From CAWBRT01 sp963832365 (lineage in GTDB: Bacteria > Acidobacteriota > Terriglobia > Terriglobales > Acidobacteriaceae): 64,000 nucleotides of DNA. The translations under genes and the position numbers were made by a program. The notes beneath the pieces are model-generated. The model had not been told where the DNA came from. It did not search any database and was given only the letters and a program-made list of their open reading frames with translations. Positions 36,375-46,415 of this stretch are shown piece after piece. The stretch lies in the NCBI GenBank assembly GCA_963832365.1, contig CAWHUL010000007.1:1-64000 (forward strand), read 5' to 3'. Each line of letters begins with the position of its first letter. The first letter of the stretch is position 1.

Positions 36375-37222
36375 TCACTCCTCCGCCGCTTTACGCTTCA
36401 CAATCTCGGCATATGCTGCTGGGTCTATCAGCATTTCCTGATCTTGCGGCCAATTGGTTAATTTCATTTCGACAAGCCACCCGCCGCCGTAAGGATCTTC
36501 ATTGATGAGTCCTGGGTTTGCGATTACTGCGGGATTGACGACGACCACTGTCGCCGGTGGCGGGAGAAATAATCTCAAAGATCGCTTTGGACGATTCAAC
36601 ACAACCCAACTCGCCGAACTGTTCCACGGCTCCATCCGCCTTGGGCGGGTCAAAGTAGCTGATATCGGTCAGCTTCTGCTGCAGATAGTCGGAGATACCC
36701 ACGCGCGCCACGCCGTCCGATGCGCGCACCCAGACATCGTTCTCATTGAACAGGTAGTCCACCACTGGAATGCGGAATTCAAACTTGTCATGTGTCACTA
36801 TGAGGTATTCCGTCGGTGCTTCGAAGGCAGCCACTGGCTCCGTGGCCGGCGCAGGTGTATCCAGGTTGCGCACCAGTTCATCGACGATCGTCTGGGCCAG
36901 CGCCAGACCCTCTGGACCGAGGCTGAGCGTGGATTCCAGCGGGCGACCCGAGGCTTTTACGGCATCCGAAACCAGAACCCTGCCGGTCCACTCTCGCTTC
37001 CAGCCGGGCAGCGAGTTTGGTGGCGCAGCGCGTCGAACAGCCATCCACGACGATCAGCGCGCTTTCGCTGAGCGCCTTCTTGTAGCGTGCCGGGGCGCGA
37101 TTCAGCAGAACCGGGCAGATGATTTCACTCCCGATTACGCCAGCGCCCCGAATCGCCACTTCGCGTGCCACCGACCCTTCGGGCTTGTCCAACCCATTGC
37201 AGGAGAGAATTGCGCGCTTCAT
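36375..37222 (-). CDS. DGC domain fused to a GcvH-like lipoyl carrier, two apparent frameshifts
   Basis: N-terminal ~115 residues are a DGC domain (MKRAILSCNGLDKPEGSVA; VVDGCSTRCATKLAA). A Pro/Ala linker leads to a GcvH-like domain: VDYLFNENDVWVRASDGVA, then GCVESSKAIFEIISPATGD with the lipoylation Lys in ESSKA, and NPGLINEDPYGGGWL, the typical end. Frames change near 36979 (GGG run) and near 36545; both joins restore family sequence. ATG 37222 overlaps the ferredoxin stop (ATGA). About 280 residues. Predicted lipoylated redox or carrier protein. I know of no described DGC-GcvH fusion. Confidence 0.75.
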
Positions 37223-37507
37223 TTGACACTCTCCTGCTCGCGGATTTGCTTGATGCGCGCGATGATCTCCGGCTTGTTGGGGAACGAGAGTGCATCCGGG
37301 CCGCAGGTCTTCGAGCAGGCGCGGCAAAACACGACGCAGTTGTTCGGGTTGGCCACCACCAGCTTGCGTTCGCCCTCTCGCCGCTCAAAGACGCGATGCG
37401 GGCAGAACACGTCGCACTCCATGCAGAAGTTGCACTTGCTCGTAGTCAATTGTCGGAAACCACGGAATTTTGTCGCGGGGCACTCCCATGAAAGTCGTAT
37501 CAGACAT
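37219..37507 (-). CDS. 2x[4Fe-4S] ferredoxin-like protein, apparent frameshift
   Basis: About 95 residues. ATG 37507 (overlapping the previous stop) reads MSDTTFMGVPRDKIPWFPTIDYE, then after a one-base shift near 37439 CNFCMECDVFCPHRV and later CRACSKTCGPDAL: two cluster motifs. The PRDKIPWFPTID leader is shared with small ferredoxins in redox operons. Likely electron donor for the HdrA-like and lipoyl proteins encoded with it. Confidence 0.72.
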
Positions 37508-37877
37508 CTTCTTTTACTCCCATCTCGCGAAGCGCCGAAGCAACCTTCTCGACGGCCTCTTCGGTCGACATGTCGCGGATATCCAGCGGGGTCATGTCCT
37601 TCTTCACATCCATCCCTTTTTCGGCGAAGGCATCGCGGAACATCTTGTATTGCATGTTGGGCGCGCAGGCCGCGATGACCAGCGGGCGCTTCGCCTGCAG
37701 GAAGTCCGCCAGAAAGCGGTCGCCATCCTGCTCGCACAGTTGGGGATGAATCACGCCAAACTCGACCGGCAGTTCCACGCGCGCCCGGTTAATAAAGTCC
37801 CAGATGTCCATCTTCGAGAACCCCGGACACTTGCCGGTGCAGACACACATCACCAGCCCAGGCCGTTGCGCAGTCAT
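37500..37877 (-). CDS. HdrA N-terminal-like redox protein
   Basis: 125 residues. MCVCTGKCPGF near the start, HPQLCEQDGDRFLADFL, and VIAACAPNMQYKMFRDAF match the pattern of the HdrA N-terminal domain (two-Cys motif, C-x-G..., AACSPR-like motif). The flavin domain of HdrA is absent. ATG 37877 abuts the previous stop. Probably passes electrons between the ferredoxin and thiols; this role is inferred. Confidence 0.6.
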   Translation of the reverse strand: MTAQRPGLVMCVCTGKCPGFSKMDIWDFINRARVELPVEFGVIHPQLCEQDGDRFLADFLQAKRPLVIAACAPNMQYKMFRDAFAEKGMDVKKDMTPLDIRDMSTEEAVEKVASALREMGVKEDV

Positions 37878-38125
37878 TTAATTGCCTCCAGCCTCCAGCA
37901 GCATCTGCTTGATTTCTTCAGGAGACGGTATGCGGCCGGCAGCCTTGACCTTCCCGTCAATCACCAGACCGGGAGTCATCAGGATCTGAAACTTCATGAT
38001 GTCCTTGATGTCGGTAACCTTTTCGACCTCGGTCTGGAGACCCGAGTTCCTGAACGGCTTTCTCGGCGTTTGCCGGTCAGGGTCTTACAGCGGGCACAGC
38101 CAGTGCCCAGGATCTGAATTTTCAT
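37878..38125 (-). CDS. thioredoxin-like small redox protein (TM0996/ArsE-like), two apparent frameshifts
   Basis: About 80 residues: MKIQILGTGCARCKTL is the CxxC start of the TM0996/MTH895 'redox-active disulfide protein 2' family; after two shifts (38060-38085 and ~38040) the frame gives NAEKAVQELG and LQTEVEKVTDIKDIMKFQILMTPGLVIDG, the conserved cis-Pro region, ending at 37878. Cytoplasmic dithiol carrier. ArsE of arsEFG loci belongs to this kind; arsF and arsG are at 46.4-47.6 kb. Confidence 0.7.
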
Positions 38126-38128
38126 CAT

Positions 38129-38422
38129 TCACCTCGATCTTTCTTTAAGAACCTGCGTGGCACAGGTGAAAAAGTTGCACACGCATGGCGTGAGCAGCCG
38201 GTAGTACACGAGACTTCCTTCACGCCGGTCCTCGACTATTCCATGAGCGCGAAGCAGAGCCAGATGTTTCGACACGGTCGAGGCATCGCTTCCCACCAGC
38301 TCGATGAGCTCTCCCACCGAGCACTCGCCGCGGTTGAGCCGATCAACGATCATCAGTCGGGACTCGTGCGCAAGCGCCTTGAGCACTCTTGCCTGTTTCG
38401 TGAAAACGCTGCGATCTTTCAT
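38129..38422 (-). CDS. ArsR-family repressor of the lipoyl operon
   Basis: 97 residues, winged helix (LKALAHESRLMIVDRLNRGECSVGELIELV; VSKHLALLRAHGIV). The C-terminal LTPCVCNFFTC provides three Cys for metal or thiol sensing. First gene of the operon; its stop touches the next start. A perfect 11-base inverted repeat lies 30 bases upstream of its start. Confidence 0.82.
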   Translation of the reverse strand: MKDRSVFTKQARVLKALAHESRLMIVDRLNRGECSVGELIELVGSDASTVSKHLALLRAHGIVEDRREGSLVYYRLLTPCVCNFFTCATQVLKERSR

Positions 38423-38451
38423 GGACTTGAGTCTGACACGATATGGCTATA

Positions 38452-38481
38452 TTGTCAATTGGTAATTTGGCCAATTGACAA
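38452..38481. promoter_or_regulatory. perfect inverted repeat, probable ArsR operator
   Basis: TTGTCAATTGG (38452-38462), 8-base spacer, CCAATTGACAA (38471-38481). All 11 positions pair. Lies between the divergent lipoyl operon and RND operon; TTGACA read on the minus strand may double as a -35 element. Confidence 0.7.
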
Positions 38482-38514
38482 CTATCCCAAATTGTGAAAA
38501 AGTCTCGGCAGTCA

Positions 38515-38543
38515 TGTAAACCCGCGATCCTCGATTTCGTCTA
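38515..38543 (+). promoter_or_regulatory. ECF-type promoter, copy 2
   Basis: TGTAAAC (38515-38521), 16 bases, CGTCTA (38538-38543), 124 bases before the RND gene. Matches copies at 23726 and 45637. Confidence 0.65.
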
Positions 38544-38667
38544 TTCAGGGTGACCGGGGGCAATTGAGGAAACCAGAGGAGATTCTGTCGCAGCCTGCAG
38601 AGCTAGGGCCAGGTGCGGTCAACATGTCCTCGGCCCTGAATAATACATTGCTTGGGGGTAGGACCCG

Positions 38668-41600
38668 ATGTGGATTGTTCGGTTAGCTCTTCGCCGACCT
38701 TATACGTTCGTAGTGGTCTCGCTGCTGATTCTGATTCTCGGCGTTTCCGCTATTGTTACCACGCCAAAAGATATCTTTCCGAACATTAATATCCCTGTCG
38801 TCAGTGTCATCTGGGCTTATAACGGGCTTTCGCCGGAGGACATGTCAAACCGTATCGTCAGCATTAGCGAACGTGCGTTGACGACCACGGTTAACGACAT
38901 CGGGCACATCGAGTCGCAATCCTATAGCGGGGTTGGGGTCGTTAAGGTCTACTTTCACCCCACCGCGAAGATCGAAATGGCGGTTGCCCAGGTAACAGCG
39001 GTGATGCAGACGGTCTTGCGGCAATTGCCGCCTGGGGCGACCCCTCCAATGATCGTTAAGTACGATGCCTCGTCCGTTCCTATTTTGCAATTGGGATTGG
39101 CCGGCGAGGGGATGAGCGAACAGCAACTTTATGACCTTGGGCTCAACTTCGTCAAAGGCCAGTTGGCCACCGTGCAGGGCACCACGATCCCGCCACCTTA
39201 CGGCGGCCGGCAAGCACAGATTATGGTGGATATTTTCCCCGATCAGCTTTACGCCAAGCATCTATCCGCGGCGGACATTTCCAACGCCATAAGCGCACAG
39301 AACCTTACGCTGCCGGCCGGAACTGCGAAGATGGGCGACCGTGAATACACGGTTTCCCTCAATAGCAGCCCCGAAACCATAGCTGCGATGAATGAACTGC
39401 CGATTCGAGCGGCCAATGGCGCAGTGGTCCTGATGAAGGATGTCGCCCAGGTCCGGAACGGCTTTTTGCCCCAGACAAACATTGTCCGCATTGATGGTAA
39501 GCGCTCGGCACTACTTACGGTCTTGAAGAACGGGCAAGCTTCTACGCTCGACATCGTGAAAGCGATCAAGGCAGCCCTGCCCCGGGTCGTATCGGGCTTG
39601 CCTCCGGCCTTGCGGATCACGCCGCTGTTCGATCAGTCGGTCTTTGTGCGTGCCTCGATCTACAGCGTCGTAAAGGAAGCTCTGATTGCGGCGGTACTTA
39701 CGGCAATCATGGTGCTGGTGTTTCTGGGGAGTTGGCGCAGTACGCTTATTGTTTGCACCTCGATTCCGCTTTCGATTCTCACCTCGCAGGTCATTCTAAG
39801 TGCCCTTGGACACAGCATCAACGTGATGACGCTCGGAGGCATGGCGCTGGCGGTCGGCATCCTGGTAGACGACGCCACGGTGGAACTTGAAAACGTACAC
39901 CGCAATATGGCAATGAAGAAGCCGCTTAAACGCGCCATTCTTGATGGCGCGCAGCAGATTGCGGTTCCCACCTTTGTCTCCACGCTCTCGATCTGCATCG
40001 TCTTCGTGCCGGTTGTGCTCTTAACGGGAGCAGCCCGTTTCTTGTTTACCCCGATGGCGATGTCCGTTGTATTCGCCATGTTGGCCTCGTACTTTCTTTC
40101 TCGTACGCTGGTTCCTACCATGGTGCACTACATGCTCGGGCCGGAAGTTCCGATCTATGCGACTGAAGAAGGCCGCCATGGGGCGCACCGCGACCTGGGC
40201 TGGGTATGGCGGATACACTTCAAGTTCAATGACTATTTTGAAGCCTTCCGTAACCGCTATGTGCGGTTGCTCGAATGGAGTCTCCACAACCGCGCAGTAG
40301 TACTCGCGTCTTTCTCTGCACTCGTCCTGGTTTGTTCGTTCCTTCTGCTGGGTATCGGTCAAGACTTCTTCCCCTACGTGGATGCCGGACAGATGCGCTT
40401 ACACGTGCGTTGTCCTGCGGGAACGCGAATTGAAACCACTGAACAGGTGTTTGCGCAAGTCGAGGCCGAAATCCGCCGCATCATTCCGCCGGACGAAATT
40501 CAGCTCATCCTCGACAATATCGGCCTTCCGACCGGTCCTGGCGGAGTCGCCATGGCATTCAGCGACTCGGCTAGCATCGGTAACTCTGACGGTGACATCC
40601 TGATCGCCTTGAACCCGGAGAATCATGGCCCAACCCGCGAGTATATGCGGCGGATCCGGAAGGAGTTGAACGCAAAGTTCCCCGAAGACACCTTCTTCTT
40701 TACCGCCGCAGACATGACCACGCAAATTCTGAACTTTGGTCTGCCAGCACCGATTGACGTGCAGATCGTGGGCCGTGACGCTGCCGGAAATTACGCAGTT
40801 ACGCAACGGCTGCTCGCCAAGATCCGTGCGGTGCCCGGCGTGATGGACGCGCATATTCAGCAGGAAATCGCCAATCCCAAATTTAAGGTCAATGTAGATC
40901 GTGCCAAGGCGCAGCAGTTCGGGCTGACACAGCGCGATGTCGCGCAGAGCATGCTTGTTTCACTGGGCGGCAGCTATCAGACCGCGCCTAACCAGTGGGT
41001 GAATCCAGCAAACGGGGTCAACTACCAGGTAACGGTACAGACGCCACAGGCGCTGATCGATTCGGTGGAGACGATGCAAAGCACGCCGGTAGCGACTCCT
41101 GCGAATGTGCAGAACACGCAACTGCTCTCCAATCTGGCCAGCGTCAGCCGCGCGGTCGTCTCCCGCCTTGGTCAGCCACTACAACTCGCAGCCGGTCTAC
41201 GACATTTTCTGCGACGTCGACCTGCGCGACCTCGGCGGTGTCTGCGTCAGACATTCAGAAGATCCTTGACGAGGAGACCAAATCAGGACACCTGCCGCAG
41301 GGGATCGTGGCTGGTGCATGCGCGGCCAGGTCGAGACGATGCACGACTCGTTCCTGCGGCTCGGGATCGGCATCGGCTTCGCCGTAATCTTCGTATACCT
41401 GCTGATGGCGGTTAACTTTCAGTCCTGGCTCGACCCCTTCATTATTCTCACGGCCATTCCAGGCGTATTTGCCGGGATCGCCTGGATGTTATTCATTACC
41501 CAGACTACCTTGAGCGTGCCTTCGCTGATGGGAACGATCATGGCCGTAGGCGTTGGTACGGCAAATAGCATTCTGCTGGTGACATTTGCCAATGACGAGC

Positions 41601-41921
41601 GCGCAACCGGCAAGGGGTCCGCTAGAAGCTGCGTTGTCGGCCGGATATACCCGCCTGCGTCCAGTCTGTATGACCGCGCTGGCGATGATCATCGGGATGG
41701 TCCCCATGGCCTTGGCGATCGGCGAGGGCGGTGAGCAAAACGCACCGCTTGCTCGCGCAGTCATTGGCGGACTGCTGTTGGCGACTGTAACAACGCTGTT
41801 CATCGTGCCGATCTTCTACACGATCTTCCGCAAAAAGGCGCCAGTCGATTGGGACAAGGAAGAAGGAGCTGATCTGGAGTGGCAGAAACAGTTGCCGGAA
41901 GATGGAACGCAACCAGCGTAG
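38668..41921 (+). CDS. RND efflux transporter, inner-membrane permease subunit, several apparent frameshifts
   Basis: About 1084 residues of the AcrB/HAE1 family: N-terminal helix, two periplasmic loops, GGMALAVGILVDDATVELEN (helix 4 with the proton-relay Asp pair). The first 840 residues are intact; near 41160, 41240, 41312 and 41610 the frame changes, and each join restores family sequence (PALVSHYNSQPVYDIF; ASDIQKILDEET; RGQVETMHDSFLRLGIGI; RLRPVCMTALAMIIGMVP). First gene of a permease-adaptor-channel operon; exports small molecules or metals by proton antiport. Confidence 0.82.
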
Positions 41922-41954
41922 TGAGCATAGGACAAAGAAGGACAGGATAAAGAC

Positions 41955-43386
41955 ATGACAGATCAGAATGATGATTACGGTGGAGTCCGTGGCGGCATAC
42001 AGCAGCAAACGGAATTGCCAGAGGCCGGGAACATCACCTGCTCCCGCGGAAGAACCGCGCCGTCTCCGTTCCACGAGGTCGGCCCTTAGGATTGGGATGC
42101 TGGTGATGGTCGTGTTTGTAATCACCATTGTCTTGGGGTACATCCCGCGATTCCGTCGCGGCCAGGTGATCGCGAAAGAGGCGGAACGCCAGAAGACGGA
42201 AGCTCCGGTGGTTTCGGTGACAGCCGCGACGCGATCGAAAGCGAATGTGCAGCTTTCACTGCCCGGCTCTTCCACGGCGCTGGTGGAAGCGCCTATCTAC
42301 GCGCGAGCTTCCGGCTACATCAGCAAGCGTTTCGTGGATATCGGCGACCGGGTCAAAGCGGGACAACTGCTCGCCATCATTGATGCGCCCGATCTCGACC
42401 GGCAGATCGATCAGGCCCGCGCCAGTTTGCAGCAGAGCGAATCTGTGGTGCGGCAGGTGGAAGCGCAGGCGGAGCTCGCCAGCGTAACCTGGGAGCGCTA
42501 CAAGGTCCTGGTAGAGCGGGGTGTGCTCTCGAAGCAGGACGGCGATACCCAACACGCCAACTACAACGTCTCACGGGCCAACGTTCACGCTGCACACGAC
42601 ACGGTGAATGCAAGCAAAGCCAACCTGCAACGCTTACTCAAATTACAGAGCTACGAGCGTGTGACCGCGCCGTTTGCGGGCGTCGTGACGGCGCGCAATA
42701 TCGACGTGGGCTCGCTGATTTCCGCCAGCGGCGGTGGACTGGGAGCCACGAACACGGCCACTGCCGCCCTGCCCAACACGGGCACCGCCAGCCAAGGCGG
42801 AGAGATGTTTCGAGTTGCCCGAGTGGATAGTCTGCGGGTGTTCGTGACCGTGCCGGAGAGCAACGCACAATCGGTCATCATTGGGCAAACAGTGGATCTG
42901 CGGTACGATTCGGTTCCAGGACGAATGTTCCAGGGAAAAGTTGTCCGCACTGCAAACTCGGTCGACCCCGCCAGCCGCACGCTGCTCACCGAAGTTCACG
43001 TGGACAACAAGGACGGCGCGTTGCTTCCCGGAACGTACGTGACGGCCACCTTCAACAATCTCCGCGCCGCGCCTCCCATCGTAGTGCCGGGCGACGCTGT
43101 GATCACACGTTCCACGGGGACCATGATCGCGGTCGTACGGAACAATGTCGTGCATCTGCAACCGGTCGCACTTGGCCGTGACTACGGAGCGCAGACGGAG
43201 GTTCGCGTGGGATTGCAAGAGGGTGACCTCGTCATCCTGAACCCAGGTGACAGTGCACAAGAGGGGGCACGGGTTGAAGCACGAGCACTCCCGGCAAATA
43301 AGCAGCCGGCGCAATCTCCCGGACAGCAGCAGAGTGGGCCGAAGGCGGACAGCGAGAACAAACGAAACGATACTCAACGTCCTTAG
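41955..43386 (+). CDS. RND periplasmic adaptor (MFP/HlyD-like), apparent N-terminal frameshift
   Basis: About 477 residues: one N-terminal membrane helix (LRIGMLVMVVFVITIVLGYI), a biotinyl-lipoyl half (GYISKRFVDIGDRVKAGQLLAIID), a coiled-coil hairpin, the second half and a beta-barrel. ATG 41955 reads MTDQNDDYGGVRGG and joins the main frame by a shift near 42037. Bridges the RND pump and the outer-membrane channel. Confidence 0.82.
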
Positions 43387-43471
43387 CCCTGACGTCGAGA
43401 GGCCATGTTTTGTGCTGGGTCAAGCGGCCATGTGTCGAATACCCGGCGGCAAGGAATCTACTGAGACCGAC

Positions 43472-45488
43472 ATGAGAATAGACCGACGTTTGTTGCGAAT
43501 AGGCAGTTCCCCTGTTTTGCGTGATCGCATCGCTCGTTTCATTGGCGCAGCAGCAATCCGCTCAGCCAACGCAGAACCCCATCACTGCACCGGAAGCCGA
43601 GCAGCGTTACACGGAGAAGAACCTTTCTCCCGCGTTGCAGAAAACGGAGGAGACGAAGACGCGTCCAGTCGCCGAATCGGCGAAGGGATTGGGGCGGCCG
43701 ACGTTTCTCGGCACATATTCCGCTCATTTCGTTCCTCCGTTGCGGCTGCAGAATACCGATCGCCTGGCCAATCTGATCCGCCAGGGGAAACTTTATCTCT
43801 CGTTGCATGACGCCATCCTGCTGGCCGTGGAGAACAATCTTGACGTCGAGCAGCAGAGATATCAGCTCGCGATGGCCGACACCGACGTGATCCGCGCCAA
43901 GGGGGGCGGGGTAAACCGTGGACTTCCGCTCACCGTGCTGCAGTCGCCGGTCGGCATCGGCGGACCTGGCAGCCCGCTGCTGAATAGTGCGGCCAGCATA
44001 GGCTCGGTGAGTCCGACCGCTTCAACCGTGGCCAATGTCTTCGACGTAAACCAGCTCACGGAAGCGCAGACGAACCTTTCGATCCAGGGCACCACCCCGT
44101 TCTCGTCGGGGCCGCCCATCCCCACGTATGATCCGACCCTAGTGGGGCAGTTGGCGTGGACGCATCTGGAGTCGATTGCCACGCTGCCCTTCCACCCTGT
44201 CGTCACCAATAACACGTTCGCCAATCTCACCTTAGCCCAGGGATTCAGCACGGGCACTCAGTTTCTCGTCGGTGCCACAAACGCTTCCGACATCCTGAAT
44301 CTTTTCGGCTCGCAACCTGATCCGTTTCATCGACCCAATGTGGTCGGCAGCGTTGTGCAGCCGCTATTGCGCGGCTTTGGAACAGATGTTAATCGCCGGT
44401 ATATCCGCATCGCGGAAAACAATCTCAAGGTATCGCGGCTGGTCTTTCGCCAGCAGCTCACGGATCTTATCTTCGGCATCAGCCGGCTCTACTACGACCT
44501 GGTAAGTTTGAACGAAGACGCCAAGGTGAAGCAGGAGACACTAGCGACGGCGCAGCAACTCTACGAAGATGACAAGAGCCAGGTTGAGGTCGGAACGCTT
44601 GCTCCGCTTGAGCTGACGCGGGTGCAGGCGCTGGTTTCGGCAAGCAAACTCGACCTTACTCGCGCGCGTGGACTGGTCTTGCAACAGGAAGCGGTTGTCA
44701 AGAGCATGATTTCGCGAACCGGAACGGCCAATACCGTTCTCTCCGGCGTGCGCATCCTTCCGACCGATACCATCGTGGTTCCAGAAACCGAGAACTCTCC
44801 CCCATTGCCGGAGCTGATCACTCAGGGCTTGGCAAATCGCTCCGATCTCGCCCAGGCGGCCATCCAGGTCAAGAATGCCGGAATCACCGTTAAAGCCTCG
44901 CGCAACCAAGTCCGTCCGGAAATCGACCTGATCGGGACGGCGATGACGCGCGGCAATATTGGCAACAATTCGATCATCAGTGTGGCACCGATTCCATTGC
45001 CGCCCTCCTCGCCTGCAGGCAAGCAGACCCACATCTATGAAGCCGGTATCCAGGTCAGCATTCCATTCCGCAACCGTGTTGCACAGGCCGATGCCGCACG
45101 CGACGAGATCCAGCTTCGCCAGATGCAGGCACGTCTCCAGCAGCTCGAAAACCAGGTGCGCGACGAGATTGAAAACGCCCTCACGGCGTTACAGGTCGCG
45201 CGCCCAGCGTACGTTGCCGCTGTCCGTAGCCGCGAATACCAGGAGCAATTACTCGATGCCGAAAGGCAAAAGTTCTCAGTTGGAGCCACAACGAACTTTG
45301 TCATTGTGCAGGACGAAAGTTATCTCGCTCAGGCTCGCTCGACCGAAGTCGTGTCTCGCAGCATATACATCAAGGCACGCATCTCGCTCGATCGCGCGAT
45401 CGGCTCTCTGCTGGAGTCGGCAAATATCGAGCTTGATGATGCCATCCGCAATCAGATGCCCGAGTCGCCGCCGAACGTTGCGCCGTAG
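43472..45488 (+). CDS. TolC-like outer-membrane efflux protein, apparent frameshift in signal peptide
   Basis: About 670 residues, longer than TolC (~470) because of a ~150-residue N-terminal region rich in Pro/Thr/Ala. The two OEP helical repeats are recognisable (LLRGFGTDVNRRYIRIAENNL; FRNRVAQADAARDEIQLRQMQ). ATG 43472 gives MRIDRRLLRIGSS and joins the hydrophobic LFCVIASLVSLAQ after a shift in the CCCC run near 43508-43512. Completes the tripartite pump. Confidence 0.8.
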
Positions 45489-45636
45489 CGTGTGGACAGA
45501 TAGGGGTGACATTTGGCGGGATGTAAGTCGAATCAGAGCGAACATCTGAGTGCAAATACCAGAGCGTCTGCGCGCTTAAGCTGCCTGGTTCGGCCGGCAA
45601 CCCAAATGGACTGCCGCTCACAAAATCAAGAATGAC

Positions 45637-45665
45637 TGTAAACGTAAAAGCGAAATACTCGTCAA
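45637..45665 (+). promoter_or_regulatory. ECF-type promoter, copy 3
   Basis: TGTAAAC (45637-45643), 16 bases, CGTCAA (45660-45665), 62 bases before the second Spy-like gene. Confidence 0.6.
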
Positions 45666-45726
45666 TATCAATGAAGCGAGAACTCAGAAATGCTTCACGT
45701 AGTTCATAGAAGAGGAGTCAACGTCG

Positions 45727-46218
45727 ATGAATAAGCGAACACCGTTTTTGTTGATGGCAGTCCTAGTGCTTGTCCTCACTTCGCTAGCTGCCGCGCAGAT
45801 GGGGTCTGGCATGGGACGCAGCTATGGTATGGGTCCGGGCTGGGGGAGTGGTGGCCCAGGCTACATGGCAAGTTCACTGAACTTGACCGACGCGCAAAAG
45901 CAGAAGGCTCAGTCCATCTTCGACTCTGCTCACCAGCAAGCGCAAACCTTGCGGGATCAGATGTACGAGAAACGTAAGGCTTACTGGAATTCTCAAAAGC
46001 CGATGAGCGATGCCGAGATTGATAAGTTAGCGGCGGAGCGCGGCGAGCTTTCCGCAAAGATGCAGGCGACTCGCGAGAAGGCATTTGCGAACTTCTACAA
46101 CAATGTTCTGACGGCTGAACAACGAACGAAATACGACCAACTCCGGGCTTCGGCTGGTCCGGGACCGGGAATGGGCGGACGGGGACGTGGCTTCTGCCCG
46201 CGCGGACGGGACTGGTAG
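45727..46218 (+). CDS. second Spy/CpxP-like periplasmic protein
   Basis: 163 residues: signal peptide (1-23, ending AAAQ), Gly/Met-rich segment (MGSGMGRSYGMGPGWG), helices with LNLTDAQKQKAQSIF and LTAEQRTKYDQL, then a Gly/Arg tail with a single Cys. Same architecture as the protein at 24163, and behind the same type of promoter. Likely envelope-stress chaperone or metal buffer. Confidence 0.75.
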   Translation: MNKRTPFLLMAVLVLVLTSLAAAQMGSGMGRSYGMGPGWGSGGPGYMASSLNLTDAQKQKAQSIFDSAHQQAQTLRDQMYEKRKAYWNSQKPMSDAEIDKLAAERGELSAKMQATREKAFANFYNNVLTAEQRTKYDQLRASAGPGPGMGGRGRGFCPRGRDW

Positions 46219-46406
46219 TGCATCAGGGCTCGGGCACGCTTTTCAGTGAAGCACACCGCGAAGAAATCAGTTTGCATCTGTCGAATCTGGCGGGCGTGCT
46301 CGGACCTGGACCCACACTGTGGGCGGATCGGCTGAAACGCCGATTTCCGCGCAGAGCGGGGATCAACAGCATTGATACCTCTTGCAGTTGCGAAACAAAC
46401 GGCTAG
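46218..46406 (+). CDS. possible 62-residue protein
   Basis: GTG start shares a base with the TAG of the Spy-like gene and the frame fills the gap before arsF. Ends with CSCETNG. No recognised domain. Position and GC-rich third codon bases support it weakly. Confidence 0.3.
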   Translation: MHQGSGTLFSEAHREEISLHLSNLAGVLGPGPTLWADRLKRRFPRRAGINSIDTSCSCETNG

Positions 46407-46415
46407 GCGGAATAC

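Noticed and set aside
34479..37222. Glycine cleavage system
   Set aside because: Only an H-protein-like domain is present, fused to a DGC domain; T and P proteins are absent and the neighbours are redox proteins.
32142..38700. Sigma54 -24/-12 promoter for the lipoyl operon
   Set aside because: TGGCAC occurrences near 35716 and 38163 lack the TTGC element at the correct spacing.
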